NCBI RefSeq assembly: GCF_963259705.1
Contig: NC_081846.1
Location: 89,602,641-89,666,640 of the forward strand
Direction of reading: 5' to 3'
DNA length: 64,000 nt
Source: Myotis daubentonii
Lineage: Eukaryota > Chordata > Mammalia > Chiroptera > Vespertilionidae
Shown: positions 22,681-34,540 of the stretch, piece by piece
Position numbering within the stretch: the stretch's first letter is position 1
How the letters are laid out: each line of letters opens with the position of its first letter
The notes under the pieces: generated by a model
What the model saw: the letters and a program-made list of their open reading frames with translations, nothing else
The model's database searches: none
What the model was told of the DNA's origin: nothing
Position numbers and translations under genes: made by a program

Positions 22681-22689
22681 CCTTCTTGT

Positions 22690-24791
22690 GTGCAACTCAT
22701 TTTTGAGGAGTCAGTGTCTGAAGATTTATTTAGTTTCTTTAATTGGACTATTTTCTTCAAATGCTTTATAATCCTTGTAACTTTGTGTTGGTTGGTATCT
22801 GGGCATTTGAAAAAATAGCCTCCTCTTTTGTTTTATGGACTGACTTTGTACAATGAATGACCTTCACCAATCAGCCTGGCAGGAAATTTGGGGGGCCTCG
22901 CCAATGGTTTTTGTAGATGGGACTTGGCTGAGTGTGTGACTATAGATTCTAATTAGAGGAATTGTTCAGTTTCACCTTTTTAGAAACTCATATCCTTTTG
23001 TTTCTTCTCATGTCTGTCTGCTGTCCTCAGAAGCAGCATGACCCTCAGCTCATCTTTGTTCTCAGAAGACCTCAGTCAACATTACTCTGGGTCTTTCATC
23101 TCTCGGAGATAGGAGAGACAGAAAGTAATCCTTAGGGCGGCCCCTGCCATTACAGCCACAGGCACGATGTTGGCACATGCTCTTCTCTTTCCCACTGACA
23201 CGAGGCTGCCACGCTACACTGGCTTCTCTTTTGTACCACAGGTTCTCTGGAGCAGTGCAGGAGGCAAGCCCCATTCTATTCCCAGTGACCCCAGGCATCT
23301 ATTGTATGCTGGTCCTGTGAGCCCTCAGTGGCAGGGATACCATGAAAGTTTGGGGACAAAAGTAGTTATAAAGAGTTACTAAGAGTATCCTAATTCTCTA
23401 GCTGTTTTTCATGCTGTTTTGTTTGCCCCGATTGGTTGAAAAAAATAAAAATCTTAGGTTACACAACTCATTTAGCTTCATGAAACTCATGATGTGGCTA
23501 AGTTCACATTTGAACACAATAATTTGACTCCATTCTGAGTTAAATAACATTTGATAATGGGAATGCCATGATAAGTACCTGGCAAGTTAAAAACCAGAGA
23601 GACGATCAAACTATTCAACAGAAGAAAAATGACTAGACCAGGAAAAAAATATTGTTCATTATCTATTATGAATCAAATCAGATGCCCTGATAGGCACCTT
23701 ATTTTATTAATCTTAATGTAACACCTTGAAGTCAGCATTGCAGTATTTTTATAAATAGCAAACTAAAGTTTAGGATGTTACAGAAATTGCCGAATATGGG
23801 TAGTGGAACCACAGGAGACAAAAAGGCTGAAGACACATTGAAAATCTTTGTAGAATTTCCTCTGATATCTGTCCTTAAACCATTTCACATTGTCCATTAA
23901 TGGCTTTACTTTTTCCCTAACACAGAAATATTGGGGATTGAGTTTGTGGTATGATTTAAATAGTCCAACAAAATATTTACATGTACTATTGAAGCAGGCT
24001 ATTATTATTTTATTAATAATAACTACTTCTAGTATTTTTAGCTTTCTAGACCAAAATGATTATAAAAACCCATGCTGTAAAATAATGCAACAGTTCAATG
24101 CAAGAAACCCCTGCCCCTTGTCATCTGAAATCTCTGTCTTTCCATATTGGAGTCCATTGGGTCATATCATTTGTCTGCATTCTTATTTCTTGGCGATGCT
24201 CAAGGTGCTGACCAGCCTAGCTGACTTGAATTAATTTTTTGGGAGGTTTTTAAGTTTCAAAATTTCTCTGGAGCCTATGGCTTACAATTATCAGGAAATT
24301 ATAGGGACCAGATGATGTTTATGCTGCATAAAATGCAATTAATGTCCTCTATTAGTCTAGTACATTCTTGGTGAAAATTAGTAAAACTTATAGTGTTGAC
24401 ATTATCCCTTTGTTCAAACTTTTAAGAAAATTGACTCATTTTCTCTATTAATAACATTTAATAAAATTATATGTAATCAATAAACAAGTTAACTGGTTAA
24501 TGATTTGTGGCTAATCAGTCACTAAAAATGTCTAAAAACTACCAGAATTCATACTTTAATCTTTAAAGCTAGCCAGAACTTTGTCTGTCAACCTTAATTT
24601 TTATTGTTTTTGAACAAAATCAAACCATTGTTTTGGCCTTATAAAGGTGAATTCTGGAGAAGTGCAGAGGGGAATAGCAAATGCATAAACACCTAACAGA
24701 GATGGGACAATATTCTGAAAGACAATGGGATGAAAGTGAAAATTTAATAGGACTTCCATATGGCATTTTGTACAGAGGCTTTATTTCATTA
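22690..24791. other. Unassigned DNA, possibly old L1 debris at its start
   Basis: Roughly 22700-23400 has mixed GC and could be antisense L1 5' UTR, while 23400-24790 is AT-rich. The frame at 23890-24234 (114 codons) has no recognised domain, and I do not call it a gene. Confidence 0.35.
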
Positions 24792-25054
24792 CTAGAGGCC
24801 TGGTGCTCGAAATTCATGCAGGGGTATGGCCCTAGGCCTGGAAAGTGATCAGGGCTGATCTGTGGGGCCACCAGCGGGGTGATTGGGGGGGCCCGCTGGC
24901 ACCCTCCTTGGCTGGCCTGGGGCCTGTGGGCTGGGGGCAGCTCCTGCATTGAGCATCTGCCCCCTGGTGGTCAGTGCGCATTATAGCGACAGGTCATTCC
25001 ACCTGTCTCTCTGCTGTTTGGTCAATTTGCATATTAGGCTTTTATTATATAGGA
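24792..25054 (-). mobile_element. Short HeliBat Helitron, B type
   Basis: On the plus strand CTAGAGGCCTGGTGC is the 3' terminus and ttattatatagga the 5' terminus. At 263 bp the centre is strongly shortened and the 3' hairpin eroded. One CTCF-like arm is intact (24957-24970). Confidence 0.92.
24957..24970 (-). promoter_or_regulatory. CTCF-core match in a Helitron
   Basis: Exact CCACCAGGGGGCAG on the minus strand. The opposite arm keeps only gggggcag. Prediction only. Confidence 0.5.
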
Positions 25055-25349
25055 TTTTTCATCTTTTGGATTAAATCCAACAAAGAAATAAAAAATTGGT
25101 AATCTCAGTTTGAGGTGGATCTGGATTTTCTGTATAAAATATAATTATATTCTTAAATTCTTCCACTACTTTAGAAAAATGATTATGCTTCAAATACTAC
25201 CAATGTCAAATTTTGCTGGGAAACAAAATGAAGTTAATCTTTTCTATTGAGGCAATTGAGAAATCTTAGAATTTTAAACCGTAAATCAACTATTGTACTG
25301 TTTCTCATCAGGGAATGTGACAAGTTGGTATAAATATAGGTGTGGCTTT
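25055..25349. other. Unassigned AT-rich DNA
   Basis: Nothing recognisable. Confidence 0.4.
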
Positions 25350-25366
25350 AAGAAAGTAGACCATTA

Positions 25367-25403
25367 TCCCAGATAGTGTGACTCAGTGGTTGAGTGTCAA
25401 CCT
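25367..25403 (+). mobile_element. 37-bp SINE head with target duplication
   Basis: The insert contains the A-box phrase gtgactcagtggttgagtgtc of a Ves-related SINE and nothing downstream. It is bounded by a 17-bp duplication (25350-25366 and 25404-25420, one mismatch) ending in tagaccatta. It lacks B box, body and A-tail. Confidence 0.75.
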
Positions 25404-25420
25404 AAAAAAGTAGACCATTA

Positions 25421-26789
25421 AATACTATAACCATTTAATATTCTTTCTAAATATTGCTAATCATTTATTTTAAACAAAATATCCCAAAATAACATTAACT
25501 CTTATTTAACATGTTTATATATAAGATACACATACCATTTTAATTTCATGCATTAGCTAGAGGTAGCTTTTATATTCTTTAATTCAAACTATAAAATTGT
25601 ATGTTTATTTTATAAGAAATAAGATATAAATTAATCAAATTATCTGATTTACTTGATACCAAAACCTAGAATTTTCACTACACTACTCTGCCATCAAATT
25701 CCTAATTGTGGAAACAAGAAAATTCATGTTTATGCCTTAACCTTTAAAACTAGTTGTTTCCAAGCTCTTCATAGTAGATTCATTATTGGACTTCAGTTAA
25801 TATATGATAACATATGCATATCTTTTAAAATTCCAAATTCATGGACTCCACCAGAGAAGATGTTGGTTTTGGATGGAGTGTCCATATCTGCATTTCACCA
25901 ATATCCCCACATTATACTCTCAGGGGGTCCCAGTATACTTTACTACACAAAACCTCAATAGAATTGACTTTGACTATATGGCTTACATTTATTAAACATA
26001 TTCAATATTCTGGGCACTGTCCTAACAGCCTTATATTATCTCCTTCTTGTGCATATGCAGTCATACACCCCAAATCTTTCTTCAGAAACTTCACTTTGCT
26101 TGAAAAATCATTCCCCTCACCTGTAATTAATTCTTTATTTTCTTATACTGTAAGCTGCCTGACTTCCCACCTTCTTTGGAAAGACTTCACTGTGTGTGCC
26201 AATCTACATCTTTCTGTGTCCTCCTATACCAATGGCACATGTCATACTGAAACATATTGTGAGAACATATATCAAGAGAATTCAAGGCAAGAGATTCTGT
26301 TAAACTTAGCATGCTATTTGTTCTATTGCCTATGGGCGTAAAAGACAAGAGGCTGAGGAACTAGAGTAATCTGCGTATCCTTGAAGATTATTGAAGGTGT
26401 CATGTCCTACAGATCCAAAGAAGGTTATCTATCTTAGCACGCTCACCTTGGGGTATTTCCCTTTTAGTTCTTTCCTAAAATGTAAATCAATTCATGATGG
26501 TATGCAAACTCTTAAAGATGGCCCAGCTTCTGCATCCCATTTGAATTCTTTTATAAACCCACTTTCTACTCCACCCACATGGAAATATTTATATTTTCTG
26601 GAAACTGTTGTGGTTAAATATCCATGCCTTGAGATATTTTGTGTCACTGTGCTTGTAATACCTTCTTTCTCAAATATTGAATCAATTTTATTATAAAGTA
26701 CTTTCATTTTTATATCTACAAGGGACACAGCAACATTATTTCTTTTGGAAACAAAACAATGAAAATCTATTTAATTCTTTATAATTGAA
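25421..26789. other. Unassigned DNA with chance open frames
   Basis: The longest plus frames (25841-26341, 166 codons; 25653-25961) start at Met without supporting context and show no known motifs. Composition matches the flanks. I cannot support a gene. An old LTR or DNA transposon is possible but no ends are visible. Confidence 0.4.
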
Positions 26790-27600
26790 AAACAGTTTAG
26801 GCACTCACGTATTTCTGGTGGGAATGAAAAATTGTGTAAACACATTGGAAGACAGATAGGTCTTAGTTTTTCCCATAAAAACTAAACATACTCTTAACCA
26901 TACATTCCAGCATAGCATACCTTGGTATCTACCCCAAAGAGCTGAAAACTTATGTTCACACAAAAACCTGCACAGAGATGTTTGCAGTTAATTTATCTAT
27001 AACTGGAAATACTTGGAAGCAAATAAGTTGTCCTTCAGTAGATGAATGGATAAATAAACTTTAGTATACATACTGGAATATTATTCAACACTAAAAAGAA
27101 AGGAGGTATCAAGCCATAATAAGAATAGAGGAAAATTAAATGCATATTACTAAGTGCAAGAAACCATTTTGAACAGGATATGCACTCTGTGGTTTTAGAA
27201 TTATAACATTGTGGGAAAGGAAAACCTATATAGTAACAGTAATAAGAACAGTGACTACTAGTTGTTGAGGGGAGAGAGTTATAAAGAGACAGAACATAGA
27301 GGATTTTTAGGGCAGTGAAAATACTACTTATAACACCATAATGATGAATACCTGTCATTATACATTTGTTCAAATGTGTAAAATGTATAACACCAAGAGT
27401 GAGCCTTAGTGTTAAATATGAGCTTTGGATGATAATGGTGTGTCAATGTAGGTTCACCAATTGTAAAAAATGTATCACTCTGGTGGGATGTTGATAAAAG
27501 GGGTGCTATGCATGTGTTGGGCAGGAGATGCATGGGGAATATTTGTATCAATCTTTGATTTTGCTGTGAACATAACACTGCTTTTAAGAAAATATATTTT
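26790..27600 (+). mobile_element. Ancient L1 3' end
   Basis: The sense series gtgggaatgaaaaattgtgta, ttccagcatagcataccttg, cagtagatgaatggataaat and ttgttcaaatgtgtaaaatg is typical of L1M-class ORF2 C-terminus and 3' UTR. Many indels; no frame. Confidence 0.8.
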
Positions 27601-27609
27601 TATAAACCT

Positions 27610-28892
27610 GTCTGAGTTCAATTTCTGGAATGACAGCATGAGGAGTTCTACAAACCTACTCCACAGGGAAAAAAGCCCAGTTGTTAAAAGTATTAAATTA
27701 ACAATTTAAAGTCCCTCAAATGTGTTCTAAGTATATTAGCAAATGACAAAATATTTCTTCACAAAATCTTAAAACTTAGTAAGAATAAGAAGATTCTTTG
27801 GTTTTGGAACAACAGCATGCTTCTGCCCTCTCCTCCACCTGCCCAGCTTAGCTTGACAGAAGCTCTAGTTCAGACAGATTTACAGTAGCCAAGGAAACAG
27901 GGTTGCTTCCAATTCATACAAGATTAACCAAGAAGAGAGGGTTCCCTTCAGCTCCATCAAGGATTACTGAATCTCACTGGGAGCTTGTAGGAGCAAGACA
28001 GTAGAACTACTCATTGTCTCCAATTCTAAGTTGGAGAGACTAAATTTCTGGTGATCATGAACAAAAGTTCAGAAGCTGTTTCCTCCACCCAGTCTGACAG
28101 GTCTAGACTAGTAGCTAAAGGAGTCTGAAATGAAGTGTCCTGTGGATCAACAAAAACTAGGAGTCATTGTTAGCAGACCTCATAATAAATACTAAAGTAT
28201 ATTCTGTAGGCTGAAAATAAACCCAGATGGAAATCTCAATCTAAAGGCCCCAGAAAAGAGTTTAACCCAGGGGCAATAGGGTGAAGATATTGGTACACTA
28301 ACCCCCCAGCTCCTCCCCAGCTCACTCATAGGTCAGAGGTTGCATGACAAGAAAGGCAAGCTGAGATGGTCAGAGGCTTCTGACAGGTCTAGACTAGTAG
28401 CTAAAGGAGTCTGGAATGAAGCCTCATGTGAATCAACAAAAACTAGAAGCCATTGTTAGCAGACCTGCCTTATAATAAGTAATAAAGCATATTCTATAGG
28501 CTGAAAATAAACCCAGATGGAAATCTCAGTCTACAAAGAAAAAAACAATGAGAAGCAGTAAAAGTAATTTAAAAATTAGGAAAAGGAATATAAATGCATA
28601 TCATTCTTCCTTCTTACTTGATTTAAAAAAATTGTATAATCCTTTCATATATAGTCAAATCACTATTAACAAGGATATCAAACAATTTAATAAAGAAATT
28701 ACAATCTTTTTAACAAAGGGTGTTGGGAAGGCAATATGACTATTTAAATACTGAAAAGATTAAAATGATACCAGTGTTTTTGTGATTAAAAAAAAAAGTG
28801 TGAATTTACACATTCATAAAAATGGAAAATTTTGTAATTCACAAATATGTGGAATTTAAATAACACAGTAACAAATAACCAGTAGAACAATA
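27610..28892 (+). mobile_element. Old L1 5' portion with a ~150-bp internal duplication
   Basis: Contains the block ggctgaaaataaacccagatgg and the start ctacaaacctactccac. The segment beginning ctgacaggtctagactagtagc occurs twice, at 28094-28244 and 28380-28534. The element is on the plus strand and is cut by the Helitron at 28893. Confidence 0.6.
28094..28534 (+). repeat. Direct repeat pair inside L1 remnant
   Basis: Copy 1 (28094-28244) and copy 2 (28380-28534) align almost end to end with a few substitutions and a short indel (tgcctt in copy 2). They are separated by about 135 bp unique to the interval. Confidence 0.85.
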
Positions 28893-29385
28893 TCCTATAT
28901 AATAAAGAGGTAATATATAAATTAACCCTCATGCCCTCACAAGATGGCTGCCTATGACCAGGCCAGCAGAGGGTTTATTGAGGGATGACCAAACGACAGA
29001 CTAGCAGACTGTGTGGGGTGATCAGGTCTACAGGGGTCAGGGGAAGTGAGAGGCAACCAGGCTGTCAGGGGGGGCAGCTGGGGGTGACCAGGCTGGAGGG
29101 GTGGGCAGTTAGGGACAACCAGGCCAGCAGGGGGGGAAGTTAGGGGCAATCAGACCAGCACGCAGAGGCAGTGAGGGGCAACCAGGCAGGCAAGCAGGTG
29201 AGCGATTAGGAGCCAGTGGTCCAGGGTTGTGAGAGGGATGTCCAAATGCTGGTTTAGGTCCGATCCCTGGGATTAAGCCTAAACCGGCAGTCAGACATTC
29301 TCCAAGGGGTCCCAATTGGAGAGGGTTGAAGGCTGGGCTGAGGGGACCTCCCCCCATGCACAAATTTTATGCACTGGGCTTCTAG
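28893..29385 (+). mobile_element. HeliBat Helitron, same type as 524-948
   Basis: TCCTATATAATAAAGAGG start and CTAG end, with a catgcacaaattttatgcac hairpin. The interior has the same gaccaggccagcaggg series as the copy at 524, plus a ggtttaggtccgatccctgg...aagcctaaaccggcag stem. A host A precedes it and a (TA)n run follows. Confidence 0.93.
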
Positions 29386-30089
29386 TATATATATATATAT
29401 ATGATAGATACTTTGAGATAAGCAGAAATGAAGATATAACATGCCTGAACATACTGGATGCAGCTACAATAGTGCTTACCGGTAAATTTATAGCTATACA
29501 ATGGAAAAAGAAGGAATATTTCAAATCAACCATCATACTTCTACTTTATTACCCTAGAAAGGGTAATAAAATAAATTTTCACAAACAAATACACTGGATC
29601 AGAGCAGTCTACTGTTAAATTCTATAGAAGATTTTAAAATGGGTTGATACCAAAATCTTCAAACACTTTTCCAGAAATTTGCAAGGAAGAAATGTTTTCC
29701 AACTTATTATATGAGACCAGTATTATTGACACCAAACATTAGAAGTAAAGAAAACTACCAACTATTATTTCATGAATATGATTGCATAAATCCTCATTGA
29801 AATACTAATTGAATTTGGGACATGTAAAAACAATTATACATAACTAGGGGCCAGGTGCATGAAATTCGTGCACTGGGGGGGGGAGGTCCCTCAGCCCAGC
29901 CTCCCCCCTCTCACATACTGGGAGCCCTTGGGGGATGTCCTACTGATGGCTTAGGGCCACTCCCTGCTCCCCTTGGGGAGTTGGCCTAAGCCGCAGTCTG
30001 GCCTTCCTTTGTGGGAAGCGACCAGGCTGATCAAGGGAAGGCACCAGCCCCATCACCCTGCTGCTGCAGCCACTGCCAGTCACCACAGC

Positions 30090-30640
30090 CACCAAGGTAT
30101 TTTCATCAACATGGACTCCAGGCCCTTCACCATGAAAAAATGACAACTTTCTTTAGGCATTTTCAAGATGTATCTTTCATAGGATATGACATTTCTTTAT
30201 TATTTTTTTTATCCTCACCTGAGGATATGTTTCCATTGATTTTTAGAGAATGTGGGAGAGAAAGGGAAAGACAGAGAGAAATATCAAAGTAATAGTAACA
30301 CTTTATTTGGTTGCCTCCTGCATGAGTGCTGACCTGGGCCCCAGCCAGGGAAGAGCCTGAAACCTAGGTACATGCCCTTGGTCAGAATTGAACCCAGACC
30401 CTGTGGTAGATAGGCCGAGGCATTATCTACTGAGCCAAACTGGCTGGGGCAGGATATGATATTTCTTAGCCCCTCCAGCAGCAGACCTTCGTTTTTTTCT
30501 CCAGGAGTGAGGTGAAAAAACCCTACATCACCTTCTTGGATTCTTATTACCCAAGTTACTAAGAATATTACCAGTGGCATACAGGCAGATTAGCCAATGA
30601 GCAGTCAGAAAAGGAGTTTCCTCTGTAATTCACACCAATC
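30090..30640 (+). other. Possible host-gene fragment captured by a Helitron
   Basis: Moderate-GC sequence without Helitron phrases. Reading through the Ves insertion, one plus frame stays nearly open from about 30110 to 30630 (host part about 270 bp) with two in-frame stops, giving for example KKPYITFLDSYYPSY followed by a stop. I do not recognise the protein. Capture of gene pieces is documented for HeliBat elements; here it is an inference. Confidence 0.4.
30198..30450 (-). mobile_element. Ves-related SINE inside a Helitron
   Basis: On the minus strand: gccccagccagtttggctca head, T-run tail at the left (30203-30210). The 17-bp duplication aggatatga(c/t)atttctt flanks it at 30181-30197 and 30451-30467. 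Confidence 0.93.
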
Positions 30641-31040
30641 CCCGGCTCAGCCCCTGCCCAGGCCTAAGACCTTAGGCCAGGCGTTAGGCCTGGGCAGGGA
30701 ACCCCAGGCTGTATGATAGCCGGCTCCGCCCTGCCCAGGCCTCAGGCATCTGGCTGGGGCATTAGGCCTGGGCAGGGGACCCCCAGCCCACTCTGACTGC
30801 CTACCCAGGCCTCAGGCCTCTGGCTGGGATATTAGGATTGGACAGGGGATCCCCAGGCTGCTCCGATCGCCTTCCCAGGCCTAAGGCCTCTGGCCAGGAC
30901 ATTAGGCCTGGGCAGGAGACCCCCAGCTCCAGGCGATCACTGGCTCCACTCCTACCCAGGCCTCACGCCTCTGGCTGGGGCGTTAGGATGGCCCGCTCCA
31001 CCCCTGCCCAGGCCTCAGGCTTCTGGCTGGGGCAATCGCC
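30640..31040. repeat. GC-rich minisatellite inside Helitron
   Basis: Five to six units of roughly 60-90 bp are built on cccaggcctcaggc, tctggctggggc-ttaggcctgggcagg and ggacccccag phrases. One related unit occurs in the Helitron at 35142, so the array expanded from an element-internal motif. Confidence 0.8.
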
Positions 31041-31382
31041 GGCTCTGCCTTCCTGGGTGGTGTCTGGCGCTGCCCACCCCACCTGCAGTATGCAAATTTA
31101 ACGGTCATCTTTGTTGGGTTAATTTGCATACTCTTCTGATTGGCTGGTGGTCGTAGCAAAGGTACAGTCAATTAGCATCTTTGTCTTTTATTAGTGTAGA
31201 TGACCAACTGATATTTATTTTAAACACAAATTAGCTTAATATTGAAAATCAAATATTGCAATATCTTACATCTAAAGATGAAAAAGAATACTTCTTAATA
31301 GTGAAAGACAATGTTTTCTCCATAAGTTCAGAAACAAGACAACAATCCCTGCTATTTTTACTTCTAATAAAAATTATATTAG

Positions 31383-31603
31383 AGCCGAAACCGGTTTGGC
31401 TCAGTGGATAGAGCGTCAGCTTGCAGACTGAAAGGTCCCAGGTTCGATTCCGGTCAAGGGCATGTACCTGGGTTGCGTGCACATTCCCAGTAGGAGATGT
31501 GCAGGAGGAAGCTGATCGATGTTTCTCTCCCATCGATGTTTCTAACTCTCTATCTCTCTCCCTTTCTCTCTGTAAAAAATCAATAAAATATATTTTAAAA
31601 AAA
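31383..31603 (+). mobile_element. Ves SINE, near-consensus
   Basis: gccgaaaccggtttggctc head, intact B box ggttcgattccggtcaa, body and A-tail. The flanking duplication aaaaattatatta at both ends shows insertion into the old L1. Confidence 0.95.
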
Positions 31604-32029
31604 TTATATTAAAGATTCTAGTAATAGAAATTTGGCAGGAAAATTAAAAACAAGTCTTCCAGATTTCAAAGGACAAAGTAAAACTATCTCTATTTGCAAA
31701 TGGCATTACTTTTTATATATAAAACATTAAGAAATATAATAAAAGCTATTAAAATTAATAAATGAGTTTAACAATGTGGCATGAAAAATTAATATATGAA
31801 TATCAACTTTATTTCTGTACAGTAGCAATTAGCAAAAAATAAAATTTAAAATAATTCCATTTTAATTATATCAAAAGTAATAAAATACTTAAGAATTTAT
31901 TTAACAAAACAAATACAACACCTATATTCTGAAAACTAAAAAAAAATGTGAAAAGAAATTAGAGAAGATCAAAACAAAAGAAATGAAAAGACATCTCATT
32001 CATGGATTGGAAGATTTATATTGTTACTA

Positions 32030-32468
32030 CTAGAGACCTGTTGCATGAAGAGATTCGTGCAATAGGCTTTCCTTTCCCCTGGCTGCTGGCGCTGGTTTGC
32101 CTCTGGCACCCGGGGCCCAGGCCTTCGCTCTGGCTGAGTTCTGGCCAGAGCTGACCCCCAAAATGTCAGGCCTCGTTGCTCTGCCAGCCCCAGAAATGTC
32201 AGGCCTCGCTGCTCTGCCAACCCCGGAGCCATGAGACCTTGCTGCTCCGCTGGCCCAGGAAACGTCAGGCCTCACTGCTCCACTGGCCCCGAAACATCAG
32301 GCCTCACTGCCCTGCTGGTCCCGGGGCCGTCAGGCTTCCCTCCACCTCTTGAAGCCTATGTATGCAAATTAACCTCCATCTTTGTTGGCAGTTAATTTGC
32401 GTATCATGCTGATTAGCCAATGGGAGGAGTAGCGAAGGTATGGTCAATTACCATGTTTGTCTATTATT
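32030..32468 (-). mobile_element. D-type Helitron flanked by a 10-bp direct repeat
   Basis: On the plus strand CTAGAGACCTGTTGCATGA begins it. The 5' end is atypical: tctattatta is present but the terminal gtgtaga is missing. The host decamer attgttacta occurs on both sides (32020-32029 and 32469-32478). Inside are about six ~33-bp tandem units (tgtcaggcctcgctgctctg..) and a near-perfect octamer palindrome (32360-32404). Confidence 0.85.
32155..32335. repeat. ~33-bp tandem units in Helitron
   Basis: About six diverged units with the core (a)tgtcaggcctc(g/a)(c/t)tgctctg followed by ccnnccccgga. Different in sequence from the minisatellites in other Helitrons of the window. Confidence 0.8.
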
Positions 32469-33061
32469 ATTGTTACTATGGTGACACACCCTCAATTAAT
32501 CTACATGTCAATGTAATCTCTATCAACGTACAAGCTGACCTCTTTGGGAAATTTACAACAACATCATCCTAAAATTCATACATACATTCAGAATTACCAA
32601 GAAAAACTTGAAGAGGAACAACTTGAAGAACTTACACTTGTTGAATTCAGAATTACAACAAAGCTACCATAATCAAAACAATGCAGTGTTAGCATTGGCA
32701 AGCACACAGATTAATGAAAGAGAAGAGAGAGCCCAGAAATAAATCCTCACACTTATGTCAATTCTATTTTGACCTGGGTGCTGAGACAATTATATGGGGA
32801 AAACAGTCTTTTACATAATTGGTCTGGATATGCACATGCAAAAAGATGTAGTCAGACTTCTGTTTTTATGTAGAAAAATTAACTGAAAACATGTGAAAGA
32901 CCTAAATGTATAATCTAAAACTATAAAACCCTTACAAGAAAACAGAGGTGTTAATCTTTGTGACATTAAGTCAATGTCTTTTTTTACATAGAAATACAAA
33001 AATGTAAGTAACAAAAAATAAAGGAAGAAAACATGGTATTATCAGTATTAAAATTTCTCCA

Positions 33062-33184
33062 AGGGGCTCAGCCCTTGTGGCCCTGTGACCCCCCTCCCCC
33101 CCCCACTGATCGTTCCGGAAGGTCCTTTTGGAAGGTCATTCTGCCATCTGGTCTAATTAGCATATTATCTCTTTATTATATAGG
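33062..33184 (-). mobile_element. Helitron 5'-terminal fragment
   Basis: Only the 5' end of a minus-strand Helitron is present: ggtctaattagcatattatc...tttattatatagga ending at 33184. The 3' side, including hairpin and CTAG, is missing and L1 sequence begins directly to the left. Confidence 0.75.
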
Positions 33185-33310
33185 ATTTTGTGTTTCAAAA
33201 GATACCAAAAATACAATTAAAAGACAAACCACAGAATGAGAGAATATTTTTGAAAATTATATATCTGACCAGGAACTTGTTTCTAGAATATGTAAAGAAC
33301 TAACACAACT

Positions 33311-33525
33311 TGCTGTAGCTGGTTTGGTTCAGTGGATAGAGCTCTGGCCTGAGGTCTGAAGGGTCCACAGTTTGATTCCAGCCAAGGGCACATGCCCTGT
33401 TTGTGGGCTCAATCCCCAGGAGGGGGCATACAGGAGGCAGCTGATCAAATGATTTTCTCTCATCATTGATGTTTCTATCTCTCTCCCTCTCCCTTTCTCT
33501 CTGAAATCAATAAAAATATATACAT
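33311..33525 (+). mobile_element. Ves-related SINE
   Basis: Head gctgtagctggtttggttcag, B box agtttgattccagccaag, tctcatcattgatgtttct body, A-rich tail. Inserted in the old L1. Confidence 0.9.
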
Positions 33526-33582
33526 TAAAAAACAACAACATTGAACGTAAACTGTAATTGAAAAATAAAATAAAAGACAGGC

Positions 33583-33605
33583 TATATATATATATATATA
33601 CATAT

Positions 33606-33668
<63 letters not shown>
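33583..33668. repeat. (TA)n microsatellite with TACA interruptions
   Basis: About 86 bp of TA with three interspersed catata steps, inside the old L1. Confidence 0.97.
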
Positions 33669-33673
<5 letters not shown>

Positions 33674-34540
33674 ACTAACAACTTAATGATAATAGACAAA
33701 TAACTCAATTTTAACAATGGCCAAAGTATCTGAAGAGACATATTCAAAGAAAAAACATATGCAAATGGCTATAAGGACATAAAATAATGCTAAACATCAT
33801 TATTAATCAGGGACTGGCAAATCAAAACTTTAATAAGATGTCATTTTACACCTATTAATATGGTTATACTCAAAACCATGAAAAATTTGTTGGCAAATAT
33901 GTGAATAAATTGGAACACTCATATACTTCTATTAGGAATGTAAAATGGTGCAATCACTTTGTAAAAATATCTGGTAATTCCTCAAATGATTTGACATAAA
34001 GTTATCATATGGTTTAGCAACTCACTTAAGAAAACTAAAAATATGTGTCCACACAAAAACTTCTATACACATTTTCAAAGAAGCATTTTACATAGTACTA
34101 GTAGCCAAAAATTGGAACAAAACCAAATGCCCATCATCTGTTGAATGGGTAAATAAAATGTGTTATATCCATAGTGTAGAATATTGTTTGGCAAAAAAAA
34201 AAGAATGGATTTCTGATACATACAATCACATGGATGAATCTGGGAAACATTATGCCAATTGCAGAATCTAGTCACCAAGTACCACATAATGTATCGTTCA
34301 TTTATATGAAATGTTCAGAAAAGGAAAAACTGTAGAGACTAAAAACAAACCAGTGGTCACTTGGAGATGGGAAAAGTGAAGGGCTAAGGGTATAGGACTT
34401 CTCTTTGGTGTAATTGAGATAAAAAATTGAGTATGGTGATGCATGCAAAATTCTGTGACAATACTAAAACTGAATTGTAGATTCAGCTGAATGTTATGGT
34501 ATGTGAGACATTTCTTAACTACACTGTTGAAAAACATATG

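Larger units (their letters stand above)
29844..31200 (-). mobile_element. Large D-type Helitron with probable captured sequence
   Basis: On the plus strand CTAGGGGCCAGGTGCATGA (3' terminus with gtgcatgaaattcgtgcac hairpin) starts it and cttttattagtgtaga (5' TCTACACTAATAAAAG) ends it. At 1357 bp it is the longest single Helitron here. It contains three parts absent together from the 614-bp relative at 35142: a non-Helitron stretch at about 30090-30640, a Ves SINE within that stretch, and a GC-rich minisatellite at 30640-31040. The octamer palindrome lies near 31088-31130. Confidence 0.88.
29386..34535 (+). mobile_element. Old L1 body, host of nested insertions
   Basis: Plus-strand ORF2 landmarks reappear between insertions: gaccagtattattgacaccaa at 29714, ctcattcatggattggaag at 31997, ctaccataatcaaaacaatgc at 32666, cttacaagaaaacagaggtg at 32932, atggctataaggacataa at 33765. 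The 3' UTR then runs to about 34535. Four Helitron pieces, three SINEs and a (TA)n break it up. All frames are degraded. Confidence 0.75.

Noticed and set aside
23890..24234. 114-codon plus frame
   Set aside because: AT-rich, no recognisable family, no supporting context.
25841..26341. 166-codon plus frame
   Set aside because: No domain, no splice or promoter support, composition like its surroundings. Expected by chance in 64 kb.
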